Position numbers and translations under genes: made by a program. From assembly GCA_030524715.1 (NCBI GenBank), contig JAUNGB010000008.1, positions 1-64,000 of the forward strand: 64,000 nt of DNA, in the 5' to 3' direction. Of this stretch, positions 8,594-16,956 are shown piece by piece (position 1 is the stretch's first letter; the number at the start of each line of letters is the position of its first letter). The notes under the pieces are model-generated. The model was not told the DNA's origin and did not search any database. It saw only the letters and a program-made list of their open reading frames with translations. The stretch comes from Eubacteriales bacterium (lineage in GTDB: Bacteria; Bacillota; Clostridia; Lachnospirales; Lachnospiraceae).

Positions 8594-9127
8594 CTATCGG
8601 TATTTGGTGATCAGGCATTCATTCATATCCGCCAGAATTTCAATGACCGCGTCATAGTTCTTTTCCGCGTGCTTTAAAAATGCCCGGAAACAGCCCTGGA
8701 TCAGTACTGTGAGAAGCAGATCGAATTCCAGATCGTCTATATACTCCGGATGACGGCTGAATGTCAGATTGCGCAGGCCGTCCTCCAGACGGTTAATGAG
8801 CATATCGCTCCTGGAACCGGAAAAAAGAATGCCAAAAAGCTGATTCTGGGAAGCCATTGCGTCTGCCAGCTCCCGAAAACCTTCCTTGGGGTTGGTGAGC
8901 AGATACTCCGGATGGGGGATGTCCTTTAAGACAGATTCGATGGCCTCGTTTTCCAGAGTTTCCGCTAAGTCGTAAATATCCTGATAATGCTGGTAAAAGG
9001 TTGCCTTGTTGATAAAGGCAAGGTCGGCCAGCTCTTTTACTGTGATCTTCTCAAGAGGCTTTTTGGCCCTGAGTTCGATAAAAGCATTGATGATGCTTCT
9101 TTTGGTTCTCACAACTCTTAAATCCAT
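8594..9127 (-). CDS. TetR/AcrR-family transcriptional regulator
   Basis: A DNA-binding regulator of 177 residues. The N-terminal helix-turn-helix is recognisable in TVKELADLAFINKATFYQHYQDIYDLAETL. The C-terminal helical domain (about 60-177) has the size of the TetR_C_7-like group; its ligand is unknown. A GGAGAAA ribosome site precedes the ATG at 9127. It is divergent from glgB across a 196-bp region holding a perfect 10-bp palindrome downstream of a TATACT box. Autoregulation and control of glgB are therefore plausible, but the family does not identify the signal. Confidence 0.88.
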   Translation of the reverse strand: MDLRVVRTKRSIINAFIELRAKKPLEKITVKELADLAFINKATFYQHYQDIYDLAETLENEAIESVLKDIPHPEYLLTNPKEGFRELADAMASQNQLFGILFSGSRSDMLINRLEDGLRNLTFSRHPEYIDDLEFDLLLTVLIQGCFRAFLKHAEKNYDAVIEILADMNECLITKYR

Positions 9128-9248
9128 GGTCAGAATTTCTCCGTATTTTCAACACTTTTTGCATTTCGTTAATTATTTTACACATCAGGAAAATCGACGG
9201 TGGAATTTCCCCGGGGTTTTTACTAAACTTATTATACTACGAATAAAC

Positions 9249-9258
9249 GACTATAGTC
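9249..9258. promoter_or_regulatory. Palindrome GACTATAGTC, candidate TetR operator
   Basis: A perfect 10-bp palindrome in the tetR-glgB divergent region. It lies 10 bp downstream of a TATACT element (9233-9238) that could be a glgB -10 box, a suitable place for repression. Confidence 0.35.
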
Positions 9259-9263
9259 AATTA

Positions 9264-9315
9264 AATTATACGCGTTGTATGGAGGATATTAATTATGCAA
9301 GTTGTATGGAGGATA
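9264..9315 (+). repeat. 27-bp tandem duplication that doubles the glgB ribosome site
   Basis: AATTAT, 4 nt, then GTTGTATGGAGGATA occurs at 9264-9288 and again at 9291-9315, with period 27. Both units carry a GGAGG ribosome-binding core; the second lies about 9 nt before the glgB ATG. Confidence 0.75.
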
Positions 9316-9323
9316 ATTTAACA

Positions 9324-11114
9324 ATGGATATGTATGGGTTTTATACAGGAAAGATTTTTGACGCTTATGAGTTCCTGGGATGCCATCTGACGCCGAGCGG
9401 CGCAGTGTTCCGCACCTTTGCCCCGGCGGCGTCGGGAATATCCGTGATAGGGGAATTTAACGGCTGGACGGAAATGCCTATGCACAAAATCAACGACGGG
9501 AACTTCTGGGAGTGCGAGATAGGCGGCGTAAAAGAGGGGATGCTGTATAAATACAAAATATACGGAAGAAACGGCAGCGTGGTGGACCACTGTGATCCCT
9601 ATGGGTATGGAATGGAGCTTCGTCCCAATTCCGCTTCGGTGGTTCGGAATCTTTATCAATATCAGTTCCATGATGAAAAGTGGATGAAGAAGAGGACTGA
9701 CTGCATGGATAAGCCTCTGAATATTTACGAACTCCACCTTGGCTCATGGAGAACCGATAAGGATAGTGAAAACGGCTGGTACACCTATACCGGCATCGCG
9801 GACGAGCTGATCGCCTATGTGAAGGAGATGGGCTATAATTACATAGAAATGATGCCCATAAGCGAGCATCCAAGCGACAATTCCTGGGGCTATCAGAATA
9901 CGGGCTTTTACAGTCCCACCTCCCGTTACGGGACGGCGGACGGGCTGAAGGAGCTGATCGACAGGCTTCACCAGAATGAAATAGGAGTGATCCTGGATTT
10001 CGTTCCGGTCCATTTTGCGGTTGACGCTTATGCGCTGGCAAACTATGACGGAACGGCGCTTTACGAGTACCCTCATCAGGATGTGGGCGTCAGTGAATGG
10101 GGCAGCAAGAATTTCAATCACTCCAGAGGCGAGATACAGAGCTTCCTGCAGTCCAATGCCAATTACTGGCTTAAGGAATATCACTTTGACGGACTTCGGA
10201 TGGACGCCATCAACAATATTATTTACTGGCAGGGAAACCGGGCCAGAGGGGTCAACTCCAATGCGGTGGAATTTATCAGATATATGAATCAGGGATTGAA
10301 GCGGATGTATCCCGCCGTAATTCTGGCGGCGGAGGATTCCAGCGCCTTTCCCGGAGTGACGAAGCCGGCAGAGCAGGGAGGGCTGGGCTTTACGTATAAA
10401 TGGGATATGGGCTGGATGAACGATACGCTGGATTATTTTAAAAAGACGCCCGAGGAGAGAACGGAAAACTATCATAAACTGACATTTTCCATGATGTATT
10501 ATTACGACGACCATTTTCTGCTGCCGTTTTCCCATGATGAAGTGGTCCATGGGAAGGCCACCATCGCCCAGAAGATGTACGGGGACTATGACGGGAAATT
10601 CCCCCAGGCGAGAGCGCTTTATATGTACATGTACGCACATCCGGGCAAAAAACTGAATTTCATGGGAAATGAGTTCGCGCAGCTTCGGGAGTGGGACGAA
10701 AAGCGGGAGCAGGACTGGGATATCCTGAAATATCCAAAGCATAATGCTTTTCATAGATTTATGAAGGATTTAAATAAGCTGTATCTGTCCACTCCGGCAA
10801 TGTCCGCGAAGGATTATGGGCAGGATGGCTTCCGGTGGCTGGATTGCCATCAGGAAAGTAAATGCATTTATGCTTTTGAGCGGACGGACGGACAGCAGAG
10901 GCTGATCGCGCTGTTTAACTTTTCCGGCGTTTTACAGGAAGAGTTCCGGCTTCAGGTGGGAGACCGCAGAAGGCTTAAGCTCCTTCTGGCAAGCGACGCA
11001 CAGGAATACGACGGCTCCGTGGAATATAAAAAGGATACCTCCATTCCGGTAAAAAAGGGAGTTGCTTCTATTAATATCGGAGCTTTTACGGCAATGTATT
11101 TTCTGGCGGAATAA
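9324..11114 (+). CDS. glgB: 1,4-alpha-glucan branching enzyme (GH13)
   Basis: Makes alpha-1,6 branches in glycogen. The protein has 596 residues: an N-terminal CBM48 beta-sandwich (about 15-110) and a GH13 barrel. The nucleophile is Asp294 in FDGLRMDAIN, the acid/base is Glu337 in ILAAEDSS, and the third carboxylate is in LPFSHDEVVHGK. A C-terminal beta domain follows. It lacks the extra N1 domain of the 728-residue E. coli enzyme, like many Gram-positive forms. An open frame extends upstream to 9006 but crosses the divergent tetR gene and has no ribosome site. The ATG at 9324 follows GGAGG at normal distance. No glgA, glgC, glgD or glgP gene is in the window, so it is an isolated glycogen gene facing a TetR regulator. 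Confidence 0.93.
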   Translation: MDMYGFYTGKIFDAYEFLGCHLTPSGAVFRTFAPAASGISVIGEFNGWTEMPMHKINDGNFWECEIGGVKEGMLYKYKIYGRNGSVVDHCDPYGYGMELRPNSASVVRNLYQYQFHDEKWMKKRTDCMDKPLNIYELHLGSWRTDKDSENGWYTYTGIADELIAYVKEMGYNYIEMMPISEHPSDNSWGYQNTGFYSPTSRYGTADGLKELIDRLHQNEIGVILDFVPVHFAVDAYALANYDGTALYEYPHQDVGVSEWGSKNFNHSRGEIQSFLQSNANYWLKEYHFDGLRMDAINNIIYWQGNRARGVNSNAVEFIRYMNQGLKRMYPAVILAAEDSSAFPGVTKPAEQGGLGFTYKWDMGWMNDTLDYFKKTPEERTENYHKLTFSMMYYYDDHFLLPFSHDEVVHGKATIAQKMYGDYDGKFPQARALYMYMYAHPGKKLNFMGNEFAQLREWDEKREQDWDILKYPKHNAFHRFMKDLNKLYLSTPAMSAKDYGQDGFRWLDCHQESKCIYAFERTDGQQRLIALFNFSGVLQEEFRLQVGDRRRLKLLLASDAQEYDGSVEYKKDTSIPVKKGVASINIGAFTAMYFLAE

Positions 11115-11225
11115 CTGCCACAAAAATATGGCGGAGCAGCCGCGGTAAAAAAAGATTGCATTATTATGCATTATCGTGTATTATTATAAAAAATAATGAT
11201 TGCTTTAATAAATTAATTAAGAAAT

Positions 11226-11270
11226 AAAAAACACCGATTGCGAAGATGTATATCGTAGTGGGTGTTTTTT
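11226..11270. terminator. Bidirectional-looking intrinsic terminator
   Basis: AAAAAACACC pairs with GGTGTTTTTT around an inner stem, giving a long hairpin with T-runs on both sides between glgB and the citrate synthase gene. It ends the glgB transcript; the next start codon is 36 bp downstream. Confidence 0.7.
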
Positions 11271-11305
11271 GCTTTACTTTAGGGAATAAGGCAGGAGGTA
11301 GTAAT

Positions 11306-12691
11306 ATGTCTGATAATGAAATGATGAATCTGGATGAGCTGGGAGAATTGAAAAGCGATATGGAGGCTCTGGAAGATGAGCTGCTGAAGAATCAGCGGAT
11401 AGACCCGAACCTTTATGTGGAATACGACGTAAAAAGGGGGCTGCGCGACTCTGCGGGGAAAGGCGTCCTTACCGGACTGACAGAGATTTCCGACGTCTGT
11501 GCCTATAATCTGATCAACGGAAGGCAGATCCCTGCGGAAGGAAGCCTGTATTACCAGGGGGTAAATGTGCAGGATATCGTAAAGGGGCTGAACGGGCGCA
11601 AATATGGTTTTGAAGAGACCATTTATCTGCTTTTGTTCGGGAAGCTGCCCAACCAAAGAGAACTGGACATGTTTCTGAATGTAATGTTCGAACTTCAGTG
11701 CCTGAGCGGACGTTTTGTCCGTGATGTGGTAATGAAGGCGTCCAGCGAAAATATTATGAATGCCATGCAGCGCTGTATCCTTTCTCTGTATACCTATGAC
11801 TCTGATGCGGAGGATATTTCGGCAGGAAATGTACTGCGCCAGTCGCTGGAACTGATCGCCAAGCTTCCGCTGATCGCGGTATATTCCTATCATGCATACC
11901 GCCACTTCAGAAAGGATGACACGCTGCTGATCCGGAATCCCCGGAAGGGGCTTTCCCTTGCGGAAAATATCCTTCTGATGCTCCGTCCCAGCGGGGAATA
12001 CACGGAGCTGGAGGCGAAGGTTCTTGATATTGCGCTGATCCTTCACGCAGAGCACGGCGGCGGAAATAACTCCACCTTTACCAACCATGTGGTGACCTCA
12101 TCCGGAACGGATACCTATTCCGCAGTTGCCGCGTCTATCGGCTCCCTGAAGGGACCCCGCCACGGCGGCGCCAACCTGAAGGTGCAGAATATGTTTGCGG
12201 ATATTAAAGCGCACCTTCAGGACTGGACCAATGAGGACGAGGTATCCGCTTATCTGACAAAGATCCTGGATAAGGAGGCATTTGACCGCACAGGGCTGAT
12301 CTATGGTATGGGCCATGCAGTTTATACCCTGTCAGATCCCCGTGAGGTCATCCTGAAAAAATTTGCCCGCGCCCTTGCGGAGGAAAAGGGCATGATGGAA
12401 GAATTTGCCCTTTATGAGCTGGTGGAGAGGCTTGCAGGACAGTTAGTCATGGAACGACGCAGGCTCTTTAAAAATGTGTGCGCAAATGTGGACTTTTACA
12501 GCGGTTTTGTATATTCCATGCTGGGAATCCCGGAGGAACTGTTTACGCCGATTTTTGCTATCGCCCGTATGCCCGGCTGGTGCGCCCACCGTCTGGAAGA
12601 GCTGATCAATGCAAGCAAGATCATCCGTCCCGCGTATAAGTATGTAGGACACCATACGGAGTTTATTCCGATGGAGGAACGGCCTCTCTGA
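11306..12691 (+). CDS. gltA: Citrate synthase
   Basis: Condenses oxaloacetate and acetyl-CoA to citrate in the cytoplasm; 461 residues. Active-site blocks of the family are clear: HAEHGGGNNSTFT with the catalytic His, GPRHGGANLKVQNM, GMGHAVYTLSDPR with the second catalytic His, and the C-terminal Asp/Arg region up to MPGWCAHRLEE. An in-frame start at 11246 exists, but the ATG at 11306 follows AGGAGG at 11293-11298 and is preferred. An N-terminal helical extension of about 40 residues precedes the catalytic part. No aconitase or isocitrate dehydrogenase gene is adjacent, so it probably serves glutamate synthesis through a partial cycle. Its 3' end overlaps the convergent thiD gene by 29 bp. 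Confidence 0.93.
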   Translation: MSDNEMMNLDELGELKSDMEALEDELLKNQRIDPNLYVEYDVKRGLRDSAGKGVLTGLTEISDVCAYNLINGRQIPAEGSLYYQGVNVQDIVKGLNGRKYGFEETIYLLLFGKLPNQRELDMFLNVMFELQCLSGRFVRDVVMKASSENIMNAMQRCILSLYTYDSDAEDISAGNVLRQSLELIAKLPLIAVYSYHAYRHFRKDDTLLIRNPRKGLSLAENILLMLRPSGEYTELEAKVLDIALILHAEHGGGNNSTFTNHVVTSSGTDTYSAVAASIGSLKGPRHGGANLKVQNMFADIKAHLQDWTNEDEVSAYLTKILDKEAFDRTGLIYGMGHAVYTLSDPREVILKKFARALAEEKGMMEEFALYELVERLAGQLVMERRRLFKNVCANVDFYSGFVYSMLGIPEELFTPIFAIARMPGWCAHRLEELINASKIIRPAYKYVGHHTEFIPMEERPL

Positions 12692-13481
12692 TAAATTCCC
12701 CTGTCAGGGCAAAACCGTGGTTCATGGGGCCGCTTCCGTGCCCGAGGTCGAGCATAGCGCTCAGAGCGCCGGAAATATAAGCCTTGGCGCGCCTGACGGA
12801 AGTACTCATATCAAAGCCCTTTGCCAGATTGGAGGCAATGGCGCTGGAGAGGGTGCAGCCGGTTCCGTGGGTGTTGGGATTGTCGATCCGTTTTCCGTAA
12901 AACCATTGATAAGAATTATCTTTATACAGGAGGTCGTTGGCGTCGTTGAGCTGATGGCCTCCTTTTAACAGCACTGAGCAGTGCCAGGCGCTGCTGATAA
13001 ATTCTGCTGCAGAGAGCATATCCTCCGGGGTGGTGATGGACATGCCGGACAGGATTTCGGCCTCCGGGATATTCGGGGTAAGGATATCAGCCATGGGAAG
13101 GAGCAGCTCCTTTAAGGCGGAGACGGCTTCATTGCTGCACAGGCGCGAGCCGCTTGTGGCGACCATAACCGGATCCACAACGATATTATGGGCCTGGTAT
13201 TCCTTTAATTTTTGGGAAATAGACGCAGCCAGGGCGGCGGAGGACACCATGCCGATCTTGACTGCATCCGGATAAATATCCGTAAAAATATTGTCAAGCT
13301 GTTCTTCCAGAAACTGGGGAGATACTTCCATAATTCCTGTTACTCCTGTGGTATTCTGGGCGGTCAGCGCGGTGACCGCGCTCATGGCGTACACGCCGTT
13401 GGCGAGCATTGTCTTAATATCCGCCTGGATGCCTGCGCCTCCGCTGGAATCGCTTCCTGCGATGGTTAATGCTGTTTTCAT
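12663..13481 (-). CDS. thiD: Hydroxymethylpyrimidine/phosphomethylpyrimidine kinase
   Basis: Phosphorylates HMP and HMP-phosphate in the pyrimidine branch of thiamine synthesis; 272 residues of the ribokinase fold. Diagnostic parts are the N-terminal ALTIAGSDSSGGAGIQADIKT substrate-binding segment, KIGMVSS, DPVMVATSG, the LLKGGH strand and GTGCTLSSAIAS with the anion-hole and catalytic Asp region. The length equals typical ThiD. The ribosome site is weak (AGTGAG). It is convergent with citrate synthase (29-bp overlap) and divergent from the MATE-thiE pair, so it shares a promoter region with thiE. I see no THI-box RNA between them. Confidence 0.93.
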   Translation of the reverse strand: MKTALTIAGSDSSGGAGIQADIKTMLANGVYAMSAVTALTAQNTTGVTGIMEVSPQFLEEQLDNIFTDIYPDAVKIGMVSSAALAASISQKLKEYQAHNIVVDPVMVATSGSRLCSNEAVSALKELLLPMADILTPNIPEAEILSGMSITTPEDMLSAAEFISSAWHCSVLLKGGHQLNDANDLLYKDNSYQWFYGKRIDNPNTHGTGCTLSSAIASNLAKGFDMSTSVRRAKAYISGALSAMLDLGHGSGPMNHGFALTGEFIREAVPPSE

Positions 13482-13581
13482 TTCTGTTATCTCACTTTCT
13501 ATTCTATATGTTTTTTAAGTTATCATACAGGAGATTATTATACAGGAGAATAGAAATTTTGCAAACAAGTTTAAAAAGCCG

Positions 13582-13610
13582 TTGTTTTATTCCGCAGTTT
13601 TTGATATAGT
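13582..13610 (+). promoter_or_regulatory. Promoter for the MATE-thiE unit
   Basis: TTGTTT at 13582-13587, a 17-nt spacer and TATAGT at 13605-13610, about 30 nt before the MATE start codon. Confidence 0.5.
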
Positions 13611-13641
13611 ATGTCAGATAAGTAAAAGTTGAGGGGTAAGG

Positions 13642-15009
13642 ATGATGAAGAAGAGTACGAAAGCGAACAGCGTATTTTACAGCAGGATCTTCAGGCTGGT
13701 CCTGCCGATCGTAGTGCAGAATCTTTTAAGTGCGGCGGTCAGCTCTGCGGACGTGGTGATGCTGAATTATGTTGGCCAGTCCTCCATATCGGCAGTATCG
13801 CTGGCTTCTCAGTATGCGAGCGTGCTGTTTATGGTATTTTACGGCCTGGGAACGGGCGCGACTATGCTCTGCGCCCAGTATTACGGAAAAGGGGATATGC
13901 GTGCCATCCAGATCGTCGAGGGCATTGCCATGCGTTTTTCACTGGCAATTTCCTTTGTGTTTGCGGGAATGGCCCTTGCCGCGCCGGAAATGATGATGAA
14001 GCTGTTTACCAATGATCCGGAGCTGATTGCCATAGGAGCTTCTTATCTGCGATGGATGAGCATCTGCTATGTGTGCTGGGGAATTACGGAGGTATATCTG
14101 GCGGTTCTCAGAAGCATCGGAAGAGTAGTTGTGAGCACGATGATGAATGTGCTTGCCTTTTCTTTAAATATTTTGCTGAATGCCGTGTTTATCTTCGGCC
14201 TGTTCGGAGCGCCGCAGCTTGGCGCTGAGGGTGTGGCTATTGCCACGGCGTCCTCCAGGCTCATCGAGCTTCTGGCATGCTTTATCGTATCGTTTATGAG
14301 TAAGGATATCAAGCTGGATTTCCGGTATCTGTTTGTGAGCAGCAAGGCTTTGTTTTCTGATTTTGTGAAGCTGTCCCTTCCGGCTCTTGGCAACGACATC
14401 AGCTGGAGCGTGGCTTTCTCCATGTACTCGGTGATCATGGGACATATGGGGACAGATGCGGTCGCTGCAAACTCCTTTGTTGTTGTCGTCCGCAATTTCG
14501 GGACGATCCTTTGCTTTGGCACGGCGAGCGCCGGGGGAATCCTTTTGGGAAACCTTATCGGGGAAAACAAGCTGGAGGAAGCGCGTCAGGGCGCAAAGGA
14601 GCTGATGAAGCTTACGGTGATCACCGGTTTTATCGGAGGGCTGATCATTCTCGCCGCTACGCCCTTTGTACTGAAATACGCGGATTTGTCTGATCAGGCC
14701 ATGCATTATCTGAAGTATATGCTTTTGATCAATACTTATTATGTGATGGGAGCGGCTGTGAATACAACGCTGATCGCCGGTGTATTCCGGGCGGGCGGAG
14801 ACAGCAGGTTCGGGTTTATCTGCGATACGGTGGATATGTGGTGCTATGCGGTTCCGCTGGGATTTTTTGCCGCCTTTGTGCTGAAGCTTCCGGTCATGTG
14901 GGTGTATTTCCTGCTGTGTACGGACGAATTTGTCAAATGGCCGTGGGTCATCCGGCATTACCGCAGCGGTAAATGGCTGAACAATATTACCAGGGATAAT
15001 ATTAATTGA
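13642..15009 (+). CDS. MATE-family efflux transporter
   Basis: A 12-helix cation-coupled exporter of 455 residues. The two six-helix halves can be followed by hydrophobicity: the first begins at FRLVLPIVVQNLLSAAVSSADVVML, the second near FVKLSLPALGNDISWSVAFS. The conserved early segment AQYYGKGDMRAIQ and a mid-protein GNLIGENKLEEAR are typical of the NorM/DinF group. The GAGGGG ribosome site fits either of two adjacent ATG codons (13642 or 13645). The stop is 13 bp from thiE, so they are probably co-transcribed. Substrate is unknown; the thi context hints at a thiamine-related compound, which is inference. Confidence 0.92.
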   Translation: MMKKSTKANSVFYSRIFRLVLPIVVQNLLSAAVSSADVVMLNYVGQSSISAVSLASQYASVLFMVFYGLGTGATMLCAQYYGKGDMRAIQIVEGIAMRFSLAISFVFAGMALAAPEMMMKLFTNDPELIAIGASYLRWMSICYVCWGITEVYLAVLRSIGRVVVSTMMNVLAFSLNILLNAVFIFGLFGAPQLGAEGVAIATASSRLIELLACFIVSFMSKDIKLDFRYLFVSSKALFSDFVKLSLPALGNDISWSVAFSMYSVIMGHMGTDAVAANSFVVVVRNFGTILCFGTASAGGILLGNLIGENKLEEARQGAKELMKLTVITGFIGGLIILAATPFVLKYADLSDQAMHYLKYMLLINTYYVMGAAVNTTLIAGVFRAGGDSRFGFICDTVDMWCYAVPLGFFAAFVLKLPVMWVYFLLCTDEFVKWPWVIRHYRSGKWLNNITRDNIN

Positions 15010-15022
15010 AGGTGTGGTACAT

Positions 15023-15667
15023 ATGAAATTAAAAAAAGAACACTGTGTTTTGTATGCGGTGACCGACAGGAAGTGGAGTGAGGGAACGACCCTTGCCCGG
15101 CAGGTGGAGGCGGCCCTGAGAGGCGGCGTGACCATGGTGCAGCTTCGGGAAAAGGAACTTAGCGGGGAAGCGCTTGAAAAGGAGGCTCTGGAAATACAGA
15201 AGCTTTGCAGGGCATATGGGGTTCCGTTTTTGATCAATGACAATGTGGCTCTGGCAGAGAAGATTGGTGCGGACGGCGTTCATGTGGGACAGAACGATAT
15301 GGAAGCGGGGGCCGTAAGGGCGCTTCTGGGACCGGATAAGATCATCGGCGTTACGGCAAAAACCGTAGAACAGGCGCAGGCGGCAGAAGAGGCCGGCGCA
15401 GATTATCTGGGAAGCGGCGCCGTTTTTGGAAGCGCCACCAAGGCGGATGCCATCAGCATGGACCCTGACCTGCTTGACAGGATCTGCGACAGCGTGAAAA
15501 TCCCGGTGGTGGCCATCGGCGGTATCCATGCAGGAAATGTCGCCCGCTTAAAGGGAAGAAAAATATCCGGAGTGGCGGTCGTCAGCGGCATTTTCGCCAA
15601 TCCGGACATTGAGAAAGGCACAAGAGCCTTAAAAAGTCTGGTCATGGAAACCATTCCAAAAAGCTGA
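15023..15667 (+). CDS. thiE: Thiamine phosphate synthase
   Basis: Joins HMP-pyrophosphate and thiazole phosphate to thiamine phosphate; 214 residues forming a TIM barrel. Motifs seen are LYAVTDRKW, TMVQLREKE, LINDNVALAEKIGADGVHVGQNDM (pyrophosphate and metal binding), GVTAKTVEQAQAAEEAGADYLGSGAVFGSATK and VVAIGGI. A GTG at 15014 is in frame, but the ATG at 15023, about 8 nt after GAAGGTG, is the likely start. It follows the MATE gene. With thiD it gives two thiamine pathway steps; thiazole synthesis genes and thiM are not in the window. Confidence 0.93.
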   Translation: MKLKKEHCVLYAVTDRKWSEGTTLARQVEAALRGGVTMVQLREKELSGEALEKEALEIQKLCRAYGVPFLINDNVALAEKIGADGVHVGQNDMEAGAVRALLGPDKIIGVTAKTVEQAQAAEEAGADYLGSGAVFGSATKADAISMDPDLLDRICDSVKIPVVAIGGIHAGNVARLKGRKISGVAVVSGIFANPDIEKGTRALKSLVMETIPKS

Positions 15668-15740
15668 GGGCGTATCGTTACTGTCTGCAACCAAACCCTG
15701 TGCTGGCTGCCAAATGATTCCGGAGAGCAGTGTGAGAGGT

Positions 15741-16742
15741 TTACTTCTGTGTGGTTTCGTGCTCCACAATGCGTCCGGAATACATGGTTCTGGAGGGAAG
15801 CTCCCGTCCCTGCATGATCTGCATTAACTGCGATACGGCGGTTACGCACATAAATTCCACCTGATTATCAAGGGTAGTGATCTCCGGTGTGCTGCAGGTG
15901 GCTAATACAGAGTTGTTATACCCGGTAACCTGGAAATCCTCCGGGATACGCAGGTTATTTTGGAGCGCATATTTTACGGCGCCGGTGGCCAGTTCATCAT
16001 CGGCGGCTACTACGGAGTCAAACGCAGCGCCGTTTTCCCGGATACTTTCCAGAATTGTCTTGGTTTTATCTACCGGTCCGGGGCAGGAGAAAGCGCGCTT
16101 TTCTTCCGGGTCGAGTCCATGGGCGCGGCAGGATTCCAGAAAACCGTCCACTTTCCGCTGGCCGCTGTAGCTTAATGTGCGGTAAAGCATGATCGGCCGC
16201 TTGCTTCCCTTAGAGAAGATCAGGTCTGTGATATCTCTGGTAGCGGCGAAATCATCACATAAAATAGAATAAATATTTTCTCCGCTCAACTCCCCGTTCA
16301 GAATAAAGACGGGGATTTTTTTTGCCGCGTTTAAAATATAGCTGTTTCCCTTTTCGGTGTTTTCCACGAAATGAGAACCGATAAAGAAAATTGCGTCAAC
16401 ATTTCTGGAGAGAAGAAGCTGTAAATATTCCTGTTTTTCCAGAAGATTATATCCTGTACAGCAGAGCATGGATGTGTAAGCGTTATCCCGAAGCTCCCGT
16501 TCCAGATAATAAACCGCCTGCGCCTGATATACGTCAGAGGAATCCGAACAGAGAAGTCCTACGGTGGACATGGTGTTCAGGCAGAGGCTCCGGGCGAAGG
16601 CGTTGGGGGTATATCCGTTTTTCTCGATGATATCCAGCACCTTTTGCCGTGTCGGCGGGCTTACCTTGTCGCTCTCGTTTAATACACGCGAAACGGTTGC
16701 AATGGATACGCCGGCCTGTTTTGATATATCATAAATATTCAT
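15741..16742 (-). CDS. LacI-family transcriptional regulator, probable galacturonate regulator
   Basis: A 333-residue repressor with the N-terminal LacI helix-turn-helix and hinge (IYDISKQAGVSIATVSRVLNE, then NGYTPNAFARSL) and a periplasmic-binding-protein-like effector domain. GAAAGGGAG precedes the ATG. It lies 215 bp downstream of uxaB on the same strand, behind a terminator, and so has its own promoter. Two LacI-type palindromes (TGTAA-N4-TTACA form) sit at the start sites of the divergent uxaA and dctP promoters. This protein is the obvious candidate to bind them, with a uronate or pathway intermediate as inducer; that link is inference. Confidence 0.9.
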   Translation of the reverse strand: MNIYDISKQAGVSIATVSRVLNESDKVSPPTRQKVLDIIEKNGYTPNAFARSLCLNTMSTVGLLCSDSSDVYQAQAVYYLERELRDNAYTSMLCCTGYNLLEKQEYLQLLLSRNVDAIFFIGSHFVENTEKGNSYILNAAKKIPVFILNGELSGENIYSILCDDFAATRDITDLIFSKGSKRPIMLYRTLSYSGQRKVDGFLESCRAHGLDPEEKRAFSCPGPVDKTKTILESIRENGAAFDSVVAADDELATGAVKYALQNNLRIPEDFQVTGYNNSVLATCSTPEITTLDNQVEFMCVTAVSQLMQIMQGRELPSRTMYSGRIVEHETTQK

Positions 16743-16875
16743 AATAGACTCCCTTTCTATCCTTCAACTTATCACAAACTGTCGCTTTTTGCAATGAAAT
16801 ATGCGAAACAAAAAAGCCTGAAATGTCAAATAGACATGCGGCATGTCCGCTTGGCTCGTTGCCCGCGGGAATAAA

Positions 16876-16919
16876 GAAAGCCAGATACCCGCAGCGGCGC
16901 TGACGGGTATTTGGCTTTC
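16876..16919 (-). terminator. Terminator of the uxaA-uxaB operon
   Basis: GAAAGCCAGATACCCG pairs with CGGGTATTTGGCTTTC (one G-U type mismatch) around a short loop; on the minus strand TTTCTTTATT follows. It lies 38 bp past the uxaB stop. Confidence 0.75.
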
Positions 16920-16956
16920 AAAGAAGATGTGTAGAATGATGGCTAAAGGGTATTCA

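Noticed and set aside
9006..9323. Upstream extension of glgB by 106 codons
   Set aside because: It runs through the divergent tetR gene, has no ribosome site and no glucan-branching homology; GGAGG sets the start at 9324.
13482..13641. TPP riboswitch before thiD or the MATE-thiE pair
   Set aside because: No CTGAGA or other THI-box core was found on either strand.
14164..15243. A minus-strand frame of 359 codons across the MATE and thiE genes
   Set aside because: It crosses two well-supported genes on the other strand and has no family features.
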